From NCBI GenBank assembly GCA_003022085.1, contig PXQK01000066.1, forward strand, positions 1 to 5,614: 5,614 nucleotides of DNA, in the 5' to 3' direction. Below are positions 1-4,849 of this stretch, in pieces. The notes under the pieces are model-generated. The model had not been told where the DNA came from and ran no database searches. It saw only the letters and a program-made list of their open reading frames with translations. Source of the DNA: Halobacteriales archaeon QH_10_65_19 (GTDB taxonomy: Archaea > Halobacteriota > Halobacteria > Halobacteriales > Haloarculaceae). A program made the translations under genes and the position numbers. How positions within the stretch are numbered: the stretch's first letter is position 1; each line of letters opens with the position of its first letter.

Positions 1-92
1 AAGCGTCGCGAAGTGAGCGCAGTCGAGCGACCTGGGGCGTTCTCTATCTCGAACCTGCTGTTTCATCTCTCCCAGACTCCTCAATAGCTTCT
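1..92. other. non-coding left edge with low-complexity GAGCG-type sequence
   Basis: No credible gene is visible here. The first ~31 nt contain short repeated words (gtgagcg, gtcgagcg) and a weak inverted repeat, GTCGC at 5-9 with GCGAC at 27-31. This resembles the low-complexity GAGCG-rich sequence common between haloarchaeal genes. A frame-1 reading stays open from position 1 to a TAG at about 85-87, so the tail of a gene lying to the left cannot be excluded. Its residues are not typically haloarchaeal (few acidic residues), so I do not call it a gene. Confidence 0.35.
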
Positions 93-252
93 ATGAATTA
101 CTACGGATTTTCGCCCGCCAGTATTGGAACGGGTGGGAGGTGTATCCGGGCCGTTCGTCACCGGATTGTCCGGTTCCTCACGGCTCTCTGTGCCTGTCAG
201 TTGCTTGGCCAGCTGTTCACGTACACGACTGACGCTCCGCGGACACGAATAT
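93..252. other. intergenic region upstream of the Agl23-like gene, containing a small hairpin
   Basis: This stretch is lower in GC than its neighbours and encodes nothing convincing. The open frames from 93 and 124 (+) are rich in Arg and Cys and poor in Asp and Glu, unlike halophile proteins. The one visible structure is a perfect inverted repeat at 160-174, ACCGGA-TTG-TCCGGT. It could be a small hairpin or a protein-binding dyad. It lies about 90 nt upstream of the putative TATA box of the next gene. Confidence 0.4.
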
Positions 253-267
253 CGAAACCGTTCTTAC
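253..267 (+). promoter_or_regulatory. putative BRE/TATA promoter of the Agl23-like gene
   Basis: The sequence CGAAAC at 253-258 resembles a haloarchaeal BRE. It is followed by TTCTTAC at 261-267, a weak TATA-like box centred about 26 nt before the ATG at 290. This spacing puts transcription initiation at or next to the start codon, which suggests a leaderless mRNA. No Shine-Dalgarno sequence precedes the ATG, which agrees with this. The box is a poor match to TTTATA, so the call is tentative. Confidence 0.45.
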
Positions 268-289
268 CGCCCCCCGTCAGGCCTGGAGT

Positions 290-2242
290 ATGAGCGGCCC
301 CGCCCGCGGTGACGACGACCGGGACGGTGACGGTTCCGTCGAGGATGGCCACACTGCGAGCGACGCAGCAGGGCCGATCCAGCGCTGGGAGACCGTGACC
401 CTGTTCAGGGTGGTCCTGTCGATCACGCTCGTTGCTCTCCTGGTCCGTATGGCCGTTCTTGGCTCCCGCCCCGCCCACTGGGACGAGGCCCGGGTCGCCT
501 ACTGGGCGCAGTACTACGCCGAAACGGGCTCATTCGGCTACCACTGGGAGGAACACGGACCGGTGGTTCAGATCGCAGCGCGGTGGCTGTTCGAGCCGCT
601 CGGCGTCACCGACACAGCCGCGCGTCTCCCGGTTGCGCTCGTCGGCGGGCTGTTGCCGCTCGCTGCGCTCCTGTATCGGGAGCACCTGCGGGACTCCGAG
701 ACCGTCGCACTCGCGCTGTTTCTGACGTTCAACTCGGTGCTTCTGTACTACTCACGGTTCGTGCGCAGCGACGTCCTCGTGGCCGCGTTCATGTTCACCG
801 CACTTGGGATGCTGGTTCGTTTTGTCGACACGCGCCGGTGGCGGTACCTCTACGGGGCGGGCCTGCTGGTCGCGCTCGGATTCGGCTCTAAAGAGAACGC
901 GGTCGTCTACGCCCTCACCTGGGTCGGCGCTGGCCTCCTGGTCACAGACCAGTGGCTCCACAGCCCGCAAGGCGACACGAGCGGGGTCGACAGGGCGCGT
1001 CGTGCCTGGCCCGGCCGCCCGCTGCGGCGCCTCGCCGGCGGTCTTGCACGCTGGCGGGGACACGTCGCCGCGCTGCGAGCGGTCCCGGAGTCCGGAGCGG
1101 ACCGGCTCCGCTCCCGGTTCGACTCGCCGTTGACGACTGCCAGGTGGGCCGCCGGCGGAGCGGTGAAGGCGGCCGGGGTACTCGTCGTGACGCTTGGCAC
1201 GACCCTGTTCTTCTTCGCCGACCGGGGTGAGGGGGTCAGGGGACGAAAGCCGTATCTGGATGGCGGCTCCGGGCATGTGACTCTCGGGGATGCAGTTGAG
1301 CCGGGCGGGTTCTCCGCGTTCGTCTCCGACACGCTGGGCGGCGCGTACGACGGGTACAGCGACTGGTTCGCCAAATCGTCCGAGCGGACGCTGGAGGGGT
1401 ACATCGAGTTTCTCGACGGGTTCATCTCCGTCCTGACCGCCAACGCGACGGTTCTGATCGCCTTCGGGGTCATCGGGTTCGTCCTGGAGCGGTACGGCCG
1501 CGAGCAGCCGCGCCCGGTGGTGATGTTTCTGAGCTACTGCGGAGTCGCGTCGCTTCTGGGATACCCACTCGGAACGGACATCGTCGGCGCCTGGGCGTGG
1601 GTTGCAACCCACATCGTCGTCCCGCTCGCCGTCCCCGCGGCCGTCGGGATCAGCTGGGTGTACCGCGAGGCGCTGGCCGCACAGGCTGACAGGGACACAC
1701 TCACAGCGGTGGGGGTCGGATTCCTGCTCCTGCTGGCCGGCGTCCAGGTCGGGTACACTGCAGCGAACGACGTCTACCGTCATCCCCAGGCTGACGATAA
1801 CGAACTGGTCCAGTACGCACAGCCCCACGACGACCTTGGGCCGGTAGTCGACACTCTCGAAACGGCAGCAGGGGAGACCGACGGTCCGACGGCGGTCCTG
1901 TACTACGGCCCGGAGGGCGGCGACTACGACAGCGGCACGGCCCTCGTCAGCCAGCCGAACGCGACGGCGTACTGGGATATTCGCCCCACCTGTTCCGTGT
2001 GGTCGAACACACAGCCGATGAACTGGTACTTCTCGGTCGCGGACGCGGCCGTCGACTGCGAGCGCTCGCCGTCGGAACTCGCGGGGACGATCGACCGCGA
2101 GCCGCCGCCGGTGATCTTTGCTGTCCCCGACGACGGGACCGTTCCCGTCGGCGCTATCGAGGCGTCCTACGAGAAGGAGGTGTACTACACCCGGACCATC
2201 GGCAGAGAGCTGGTCGTCTACACCCACGAGTCCTGGACCTGA
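290..2242 (+). CDS. polytopic GT-C/PMT-like membrane protein, TIGR03663 (Agl23) family
   Basis: The 650-residue membrane protein has the architecture of the TIGR03663 family, labelled 'flippase activity-associated protein Agl23' and related to GT39/PMT GT-C glycosyltransferases. Residues 1-37 form an acidic cytoplasmic tail, followed by TM1 at about 38-58. The first external loop carries an Asp-Glu pair (D65-E66, in HWDEARVAYW), typical of GT-C enzymes. Further hydrophobic segments lie at about 112-129, 138-154, 161-178, 187-198, 204-219, 292-310, 380-399, 409-425, 436-457 and 472-491. The LYYSRFVRSD (152-161) and GSKEN (199-203) motifs fit the family. An Arg-rich loop occupies about 225-288. 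The C-terminal ~150 residues are soluble, probably extracellular, and contain C568 and C590. By family it would act in lipid-linked glycan assembly or translocation for surface glycoproteins, but its substrate cannot be read from the sequence. The ATG at 290 fits the leaderless promoter. No other glycosylation genes are in the window. Confidence 0.82.
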   Translation: MSGPARGDDDRDGDGSVEDGHTASDAAGPIQRWETVTLFRVVLSITLVALLVRMAVLGSRPAHWDEARVAYWAQYYAETGSFGYHWEEHGPVVQIAARWLFEPLGVTDTAARLPVALVGGLLPLAALLYREHLRDSETVALALFLTFNSVLLYYSRFVRSDVLVAAFMFTALGMLVRFVDTRRWRYLYGAGLLVALGFGSKENAVVYALTWVGAGLLVTDQWLHSPQGDTSGVDRARRAWPGRPLRRLAGGLARWRGHVAALRAVPESGADRLRSRFDSPLTTARWAAGGAVKAAGVLVVTLGTTLFFFADRGEGVRGRKPYLDGGSGHVTLGDAVEPGGFSAFVSDTLGGAYDGYSDWFAKSSERTLEGYIEFLDGFISVLTANATVLIAFGVIGFVLERYGREQPRPVVMFLSYCGVASLLGYPLGTDIVGAWAWVATHIVVPLAVPAAVGISWVYREALAAQADRDTLTAVGVGFLLLLAGVQVGYTAANDVYRHPQADDNELVQYAQPHDDLGPVVDTLETAAGETDGPTAVLYYGPEGGDYDSGTALVSQPNATAYWDIRPTCSVWSNTQPMNWYFSVADAAVDCERSPSELAGTIDREPPPVIFAVPDDGTVPVGAIEASYEKEVYYTRTIGRELVVYTHESWT

Positions 2243-2251
2243 TCGCCTACG

Positions 2252-2266
2252 CCCGGCGTTGCCGGG
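2252..2266 (+). terminator. hairpin downstream of the Agl23-like gene
   Basis: A perfect inverted repeat, CCCGGC-GTT-GCCGGG, begins 10 nt after the stop codon at 2240-2242. It is followed by a moderately T-rich stretch (attcccttgctgtt). Archaeal termination depends mainly on T-rich tracts, so the hairpin may instead be a 3'-end stability element. It separates the membrane protein gene from purK, which appears to have its own promoter. Confidence 0.45.
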
Positions 2267-2278
2267 ATTCCCTTGCTG

Positions 2279-2284
2279 TTATAA
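2279..2284 (+). promoter_or_regulatory. alternative upstream TATA-like element for purK
   Basis: TTATAA at 2279-2284 is a better TATA match than the nearer candidate. It lies about 56 nt before the purK ATG and would give a leader of roughly 25-30 nt. No clear Shine-Dalgarno sequence is present for such a leader; only a G-run abutting the ATG is seen. It is listed as an alternative to the box at 2308-2315. Confidence 0.25.
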
Positions 2285-2307
2285 GATAGTGAGGCGAACG
2301 AGGAACG

Positions 2308-2315
2308 CTTTAGTC
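2308..2315 (+). promoter_or_regulatory. putative TATA box of purK
   Basis: CTTTAGTC is centred about 26-27 nt before the purK ATG at 2338, with a purine-rich GAGGAACG upstream that could serve as the BRE. The spacing predicts a leaderless or nearly leaderless purK transcript independent of the upstream membrane-protein gene. Confidence 0.5.
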
Positions 2316-2337
2316 GGCAGGCAAAGAATCGGGGGGC

Positions 2338-3501
2338 ATGACACACACTGCGCCCGGACCGACGGTCGGCGTCGTGGGCGGCGGCCAGCTCGGGCGGATG
2401 CTCGGCGAGGCGGCGTCGCCGCTCGGGATCGAACTGGTTGTCTCGGACCCCACGCCGGACGCCCCGGCGGCGCCCGCCGTCAGCGACCAGGTAGTGGGTG
2501 GGTTCGACGACGAAGCCACCGTCCGGGAGCTCGCCGAGCGGGCCGACTACCTCACCTACGAGATCGAACTCGCCGACCCCGACGCCCTCGAAGCGGTCGG
2601 CGAGGCGACCGGGACGCCGGTCCATCCCCACCCTGGGACACTCAGGATGATCCAGGACAAGCTCGTCCAGAAACGGACTCTGGCCGACGCCGGCGTCCCT
2701 GTTCCCGCGTTCCGTGCGGTCGGTTCGGCCAACGAACTCGGGGAGGCGCTGGAGGAACTGGGGTATCCGGCGATGCTCAAAGCCCGCGAGGGGGGGTACG
2801 ACGGACGGGGGAATGTTCCGGTAGAGTCGCCCGACGACGTGGACGCAGCCTTCGAGGCGATTGACGGGCCGGCGATGGTCGAGGAGTTCGTCGATTACGA
2901 GCGCGAACTCGCGGTGATGGGCTGTCTCGGCGACGGGGAGCGCCGGACGTTCCCGGTCACCGAGACGATCCACGAGGCCGAAATCCTCCGCGAGACGGTC
3001 TCGCCGGCGCGCGCTCCGGACCCGGTCCGGGACCGGGCTCGGGCGGTGGCTCGTGACGTGCTCGCGGTCATGCAGGGCCGGGGCGTCTACGGGATCGAAC
3101 TGTTCGAGACGAGTGACGGCGGGATCCTGCTCAACGAGATTGCGCCCCGGCCCCACAACTCGGGCCACTGGACGATCGAGGGCTGTCACACCTCCCAGTT
3201 TCAGCAACACCTCCGGGCAGTGACGGGGCTCCCGCTCGGGACGACGGAGCGGCGCGCCCCGACGGTCTCCGCCAACATTCTCGGTGACGTAAACGGGAGA
3301 CAGGGTGCGCGCTTGTCGGGTATCGACGGTCCACTGTCGACTGACCGGCTCTCGATGCACTGGTACGGCAAGCGCGAGGTCTACCACCTCCGGAAGATGG
3401 GCCACCTCACGCTCGTCGGGACAGCGGGTGTGGACCCCGGCGGGCTCCTCGCGGATATACGGGCCGCGAGGGCAGAACTTGCCTTTGTAGACGCACAGTG
3501 A
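2338..3501 (+). CDS. 5-(carboxyamino)imidazole ribonucleotide synthase (N5-CAIR synthetase), PurK
   Basis: PurK uses ATP and bicarbonate to carboxylate AIR to N5-CAIR in cytoplasmic de novo purine synthesis; PurE then converts N5-CAIR to CAIR. At 387 residues it has normal length and all expected landmarks of this ATP-grasp enzyme. These are the glycine-rich N-terminal motif GVVGGGQLGRM (11-21), YEIE (74-77), IQDKLVQK (105-112), the ATP-grasp loop KAREGGYDGRG (148-158), VEEFVDYERELAVM (181-194), the metal-binding signature LNEIAPRPHNSGHWT (265-279) followed by TIEGCHTSQF, and the C-terminal MHWYGK (340-345). The ATG at 2338 starts 7 codons before the conserved region and fits the TATA spacing. 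The protein is acidic, as in haloarchaea. purE is not adjacent in this window; the next sequence is a convergent gene remnant 18 nt away. Nothing suggests that the gene is inactive. Confidence 0.96.
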   Translation: MTHTAPGPTVGVVGGGQLGRMLGEAASPLGIELVVSDPTPDAPAAPAVSDQVVGGFDDEATVRELAERADYLTYEIELADPDALEAVGEATGTPVHPHPGTLRMIQDKLVQKRTLADAGVPVPAFRAVGSANELGEALEELGYPAMLKAREGGYDGRGNVPVESPDDVDAAFEAIDGPAMVEEFVDYERELAVMGCLGDGERRTFPVTETIHEAEILRETVSPARAPDPVRDRARAVARDVLAVMQGRGVYGIELFETSDGGILLNEIAPRPHNSGHWTIEGCHTSQFQQHLRAVTGLPLGTTERRAPTVSANILGDVNGRQGARLSGIDGPLSTDRLSMHWYGKREVYHLRKMGHLTLVGTAGVDPGGLLADIRAARAELAFVDAQ

Positions 3502-3519
3502 CGGTCACGTCAATACCGT
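3501..3519 (+). terminator. weak stem-loop at the purK end
   Basis: ACGGT at 3501-3505 pairs with ACCGT at 3515-3519 across a 9-nt loop, right at the purK stop codon and in the 18-nt gap before the convergent reading frame. The stem is short and there is no long T tract, so a terminator role is only possible. Confidence 0.22.
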
Positions 3520-3639
3520 TCAGGAACTCTCCTCCAGCAGGCGGTCGATCTCGGCCGAGACGTCGGCCTCCTGCTCGATCCCGAACGGCTCCGCGAGACC
3601 GGCGTCGAGGAGCGTCTCCTCGAGGGCCCAGCTGGTCAC
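3520..3639 (-). pseudogene. orphan C-terminal coding remnant (or 39-residue small protein) of unknown function
   Basis: On the reverse strand a frame from GTG at 3637-3639 to TGA at 3520-3522 encodes 39 residues. It starts VTSWALEETLLDAGL and ends DRLLEESS. Nearly every codon ends in G or C, and about a third of the residues are Asp or Glu, so it has the full signature of haloarchaeal coding sequence. The frame stays open upstream for eight more codons, to an in-frame TGA at 3664-3666, the first three bases of repeat copy 3664-3681. There is no ATG, no convincing promoter at leaderless spacing and no Shine-Dalgarno sequence. It is therefore best read as the surviving 3' end of a gene whose front part was lost at the repeat. 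A genuine GTG-started small protein remains possible. I do not recognise the family. It is convergent with purK. Confidence 0.5.
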
Positions 3640-3663
3640 CTGTGACGGCCCGGCGGCAAGGGG

Positions 3664-3681
3664 TCATGCACGACCCTATCA
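3664..3681 (+). repeat. 18-nt motif, copy 1 (TCATGCACGACCCTATCA)
   Basis: This is the first of three copies of an 18-nt motif; it matches each of the others at 16 of 18 positions. It lies 9 nt past the stop of the reverse-strand HD gene and abuts the left end of the open coding remnant. The surrounding 16 nt, GGGTCATGCACGACCC (3661-3676), form a near-perfect dyad with 14 of 16 positions symmetrical around TGCA, so a protein-binding site is a reasonable alternative to a mobile-element end. Confidence 0.6.
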
Positions 3682-3691
3682 TAATCATTAT
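3681..3691 (-). terminator. AT-rich palindrome at the 3' end of the HD gene
   Basis: ATAATCATTAT is a perfect 11-nt palindrome with a single central base, overlapping the last base of the HD gene stop codon (3691-3693). On the reverse strand the HD stop TGA is followed in frame by TAA, TGA, a Leu codon, TGA and TAG, an AT-rich burst in GC-rich DNA. It may help transcription or translation termination. There is no long U tract, so the call is tentative. Confidence 0.3.
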
Positions 3692-4515
3692 CAGAGCTCG
3701 ATCCGTTCGACAATCCGGTTGTCGCCCGACCTCGTGTTGAGCGCGACGATCTGGAGGTGCTCCTCAAGGCCTGAGTCCCGGACCTTGGACTTCAGGAGGT
3801 TGTCGACCTGAAAGACGCCGGCGGCGTTGTTCATCTCGATCTCGACAAGTACCGGGTGGTCGTCGTTCTCCCGGAGCATCACCCGTTCGATCGCCTGGCT
3901 CGACACCGTGTTGATCCCTCGCCCACCCTGTTCGTACGGGACCCGGGACCGGCCCCGCTCCATGTCGAGGGCGTCGGCAACGCGGACGACACCTGCCTCG
4001 AGCGTCAGCGGCTCCTCCTCGGTGTGGTGACAGAGGATCGCGTGCAGGACTTCGCCCTTCACGCGCACCCGGTCGTGGACGTCGTAGAACTCGGGGAGGA
4101 TTCGGTCGAGGATGTCAGCGGCCAGCGGAATCGAGTAGTAGGGGTGGTCGTCGCGGTGGACAACGTGTCCGATGTCGTGCAGAACCGCAGCCAGGGCGAC
4201 GATGACCGGCTCGTCGGCCTCGGCGAGCCCCTGCTGTGTCGCGCTGTTGAACTCGACTCCGTCGCGTTTCAGCAGTTCGTAGAGCTGGAGCGCGCGGTTT
4301 CGTACGATCTTGATGTGTTTTGTCCCGTGATCGTTGTACCGCTTGCGGGTGACCGGGTTGACGTTCTGTGCCTCCAAGTAGGCGGTGATCTCTTCGTCGT
4401 CGTCGACCCACAAGAGCACCTCGTTGAGTTTCTCGTCGGGGAAGGAGTGTTCCGCTACGGGGTCGTAGGACCGCTCGCTGTCCGCGTCTCGGTCGTCGGT
4501 CTGTTCGGTGGTCAT
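3691..4515 (-). CDS. HD-domain metal-dependent phosphohydrolase, substrate unknown
   Basis: The 274-residue soluble protein belongs to the HD superfamily of metal-dependent phosphohydrolases. Metal-ligand candidates appear in the expected order: NDHGTKH (H63, H67), the signature LHDIGH (H113-D114, H117), H158 and CHH (H163-H164), then VADALDMERGRSR with D181 and D184. These fit an H...HD...H...H...D active site. Residues 1-28 are acidic, disordered-looking and typical of halophiles. Residues ~205-274 (VLVEIEMNNAAGVFQ through RIVERIEL) look like a beta-rich C-terminal domain, with the pattern of a small ligand-binding or dimerisation module. Such enzymes hydrolyse phosphate esters, often nucleotides, but no substrate can be assigned. 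The ATG at 4513-4515 lies 26 nt from a TATA box, so it is probably leaderless and transcribed alone, with an operator-like palindrome next to the promoter. The gene is bracketed by inverted copies of the 18-nt motif (3664-3681 and 4600-4617). Confidence 0.88.
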   Translation of the reverse strand: MTTEQTDDRDADSERSYDPVAEHSFPDEKLNEVLLWVDDDEEITAYLEAQNVNPVTRKRYNDHGTKHIKIVRNRALQLYELLKRDGVEFNSATQQGLAEADEPVIVALAAVLHDIGHVVHRDDHPYYSIPLAADILDRILPEFYDVHDRVRVKGEVLHAILCHHTEEEPLTLEAGVVRVADALDMERGRSRVPYEQGGRGINTVSSQAIERVMLRENDDHPVLVEIEMNNAAGVFQVDNLLKSKVRDSGLEEHLQIVALNTRSGDNRIVERIEL

Positions 4516-4536
4516 TGTTGTCGGTACGTGAGCACT

Positions 4537-4546
4537 CTTAAAAAGG
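4537..4546 (-). promoter_or_regulatory. TATA box of the HD gene
   Basis: On the reverse strand the sequence reads CCTTTTTAAG, a good haloarchaeal TATA box centred about 26 nt upstream of the HD gene ATG at 4515. This spacing predicts transcription starting at or next to the A of the ATG, a leaderless mRNA. No Shine-Dalgarno sequence is present between the box and the start. Confidence 0.65.
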
Positions 4547-4557
4547 ATACGGTATCC
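4545..4557. promoter_or_regulatory. palindromic operator candidate at the HD gene promoter
   Basis: GGATAC-G-GTATCC is a perfect 13-nt palindrome with a single central base. It overlaps the upstream edge of the HD gene TATA region, where the BRE would lie. A dimeric regulator bound here would affect TBP/TFB loading. The symmetry is directly visible; the regulator and its effect are inferred. Confidence 0.45.
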
Positions 4558-4599
4558 GGTGCTGACAAGGCTCGCCTCGCCGTGCTCGGCTTACCGTCG

Positions 4600-4617
4600 T
4601 CATAGGGTCGTGCGTGA
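4600..4617 (-). repeat. 18-nt motif, copy 2 (inverted)
   Basis: On the reverse strand this reads TCACGCACGACCCTATGA, 16 of 18 matches to copy 1 and also to copy 3. With copy 1 (3664-3681) it brackets the HD gene and its promoter as inverted repeats about 950 bp apart end to end. With copy 3 (4686-4703) it forms an inverted repeat bounding a 104-bp segment. On the plus strand it is followed by a T-rich CTATTTTCA. Confidence 0.6.
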
Positions 4618-4623
4618 CTATTT

Positions 4624-4636
4624 TCAGGCCCGCGTC
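4624..4636 (+). repeat. short direct repeat, left copy
   Basis: TCAGGCCCGCGTC here recurs as TCAGGCCGCGTC at 4701-4712, a 12-13-nt direct repeat with a single-base length difference and 64 bp between the copies. The right copy overlaps the end of motif copy 3, while the left copy lies just beyond motif copy 2. It may be a relic of a local duplication or insertion event. Confidence 0.4.
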
Positions 4637-4685
4637 AGGTGAGTAGGCTGAAATCTACGAACTGTACCTCCCCGACGATGAAAAA

Positions 4686-4703
4686 TCACGCACGACCGTA
4701 TCA
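4686..4703 (+). repeat. 18-nt motif, copy 3 (TCACGCACGACCGTATCA)
   Basis: Same orientation as copy 1 and inverted relative to copy 2, with 16 of 18 matches to each. Its last three bases, TCA, are the complement of the stop codon of the reverse-strand small open frame at 4701-4793. On the reverse strand the motif is followed by a T tract (GATTTTTC), so a 3'-end or terminator role is possible. Confidence 0.6.
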
Positions 4704-4793
4704 GGCCGCGTCGCCAGTCGTTACCATAGCGTACAGTCCGCACAGGAGCACAATACCGTTTTGGGTCCGTCGCTGGCGAGTCCAGGCACTCAC
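4701..4793 (-). CDS. possible 30-residue small membrane protein, unknown
   Basis: A leaderless-looking reverse-strand frame starts at GTG 4791-4793, 27 nt from a TATA-like box (GATTATAG on that strand, 4817-4823), and ends at TGA 4701-4703. The peptide has a polar, Arg-rich start (WTRQRRTQN) followed by a hydrophobic run (GIVLLCGLYAMV) and a short acidic end (TTGDAA), compatible with one short membrane segment or with the N-terminus of a larger truncated membrane protein. Third-position GC is only about 70%, weaker than neighbouring genes. The frame ends exactly in motif copy 3, so truncation there is possible. No family is recognised, and it may be non-coding. Confidence 0.28.
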   Translation of the reverse strand: MSAWTRQRRTQNGIVLLCGLYAMVTTGDAA

Positions 4794-4807
4794 TGTGGCC
4801 CCACAGT
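4792..4807. promoter_or_regulatory. palindromic operator candidate upstream of tatA
   Basis: ACTGTGG-CC-CCACAGT is a perfect inverted repeat with 7-bp arms. It lies about 10 nt upstream of the tatA TATA box, where a regulator would contact the BRE/TFB region. It also overlaps the GTG of the small reverse-strand frame at 4791-4793, so binding could affect both directions. The regulator is unknown. Confidence 0.42.
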
Positions 4808-4816
4808 CCAAAAAGA

Positions 4817-4823
4817 CTATAAT
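4817..4823 (+). promoter_or_regulatory. TATA box of tatA, possibly shared divergently
   Basis: CTATAAT is centred about 30 nt upstream of the tatA ATG at 4850 and is preceded by an A-rich BRE-like stretch (CCAAAAAGA). The predicted leader is only a few nucleotides long. The reverse complement ATTATAG is also TATA-like and lies 27 nt from the GTG of the reverse-strand small frame, so bidirectional initiation is conceivable. Confidence 0.5.
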
Positions 4824-4849
4824 CGGCAATTGGCAAAGAGAAAGTAGAG

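Larger units (their letters stand above)
4600..4703. mobile_element. 104-bp segment bounded by 18-bp inverted repeats (MITE-like or long stem-loop)
   Basis: Motif copies 2 and 3 face each other. Their arms share a perfect 12-bp core (GGTCGTGCGTGA against its complement), and the match continues into TTTTCA/TGAAAA with a small bulge, giving about 25 paired positions around a ~50-nt loop. The size and terminal inverted repeats are like a miniature inverted-repeat transposable element. No target-site duplication is evident directly outside the arms and no transposase is present. A long RNA or cruciform stem-loop, or paired regulatory sites, would look the same. Confidence 0.35.

Noticed and set aside
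93..293. 66-codon plus-strand frame upstream of the Agl23-like gene
   Set aside because: It is rich in Arg and Cys with almost no acidic residues, unlike haloarchaeal proteins; it has no promoter at the right spacing and overlaps the next gene's promoter and start.
752..2227. 491-codon reverse-strand open frame opposite the Agl23-like gene
   Set aside because: It is antisense to a clear membrane-protein gene. Its Arg/Val/Gly-rich composition is the usual shadow of GC-rich coding DNA, with no domains or promoter.
2218..3405. 395-codon reverse-strand open frame opposite purK
   Set aside because: It lies antisense to an unmistakable purK. Long antisense frames are expected when third positions are nearly all G or C.
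3498..3740. 80-codon plus-strand and 93-codon minus-strand frames spanning the purK-HD gap
   Set aside because: Both are Arg/Pro/Ser-rich shadow frames. The frame with real codon bias here is the reverse-strand one at 3520-3663.
3856..4605. 249-codon plus-strand open frame opposite the HD gene
   Set aside because: The reverse strand encodes a complete HD-domain protein with all metal-ligand motifs and a leaderless promoter; this frame is its shadow. Its stop inside motif copy 2 is most likely chance.
3511..4760. Shared 10-mer CAATACCGTT at 3511-3520 and 4751-4760
   Set aside because: The match does not extend beyond the 10-mer on either side and is probably coincidental.
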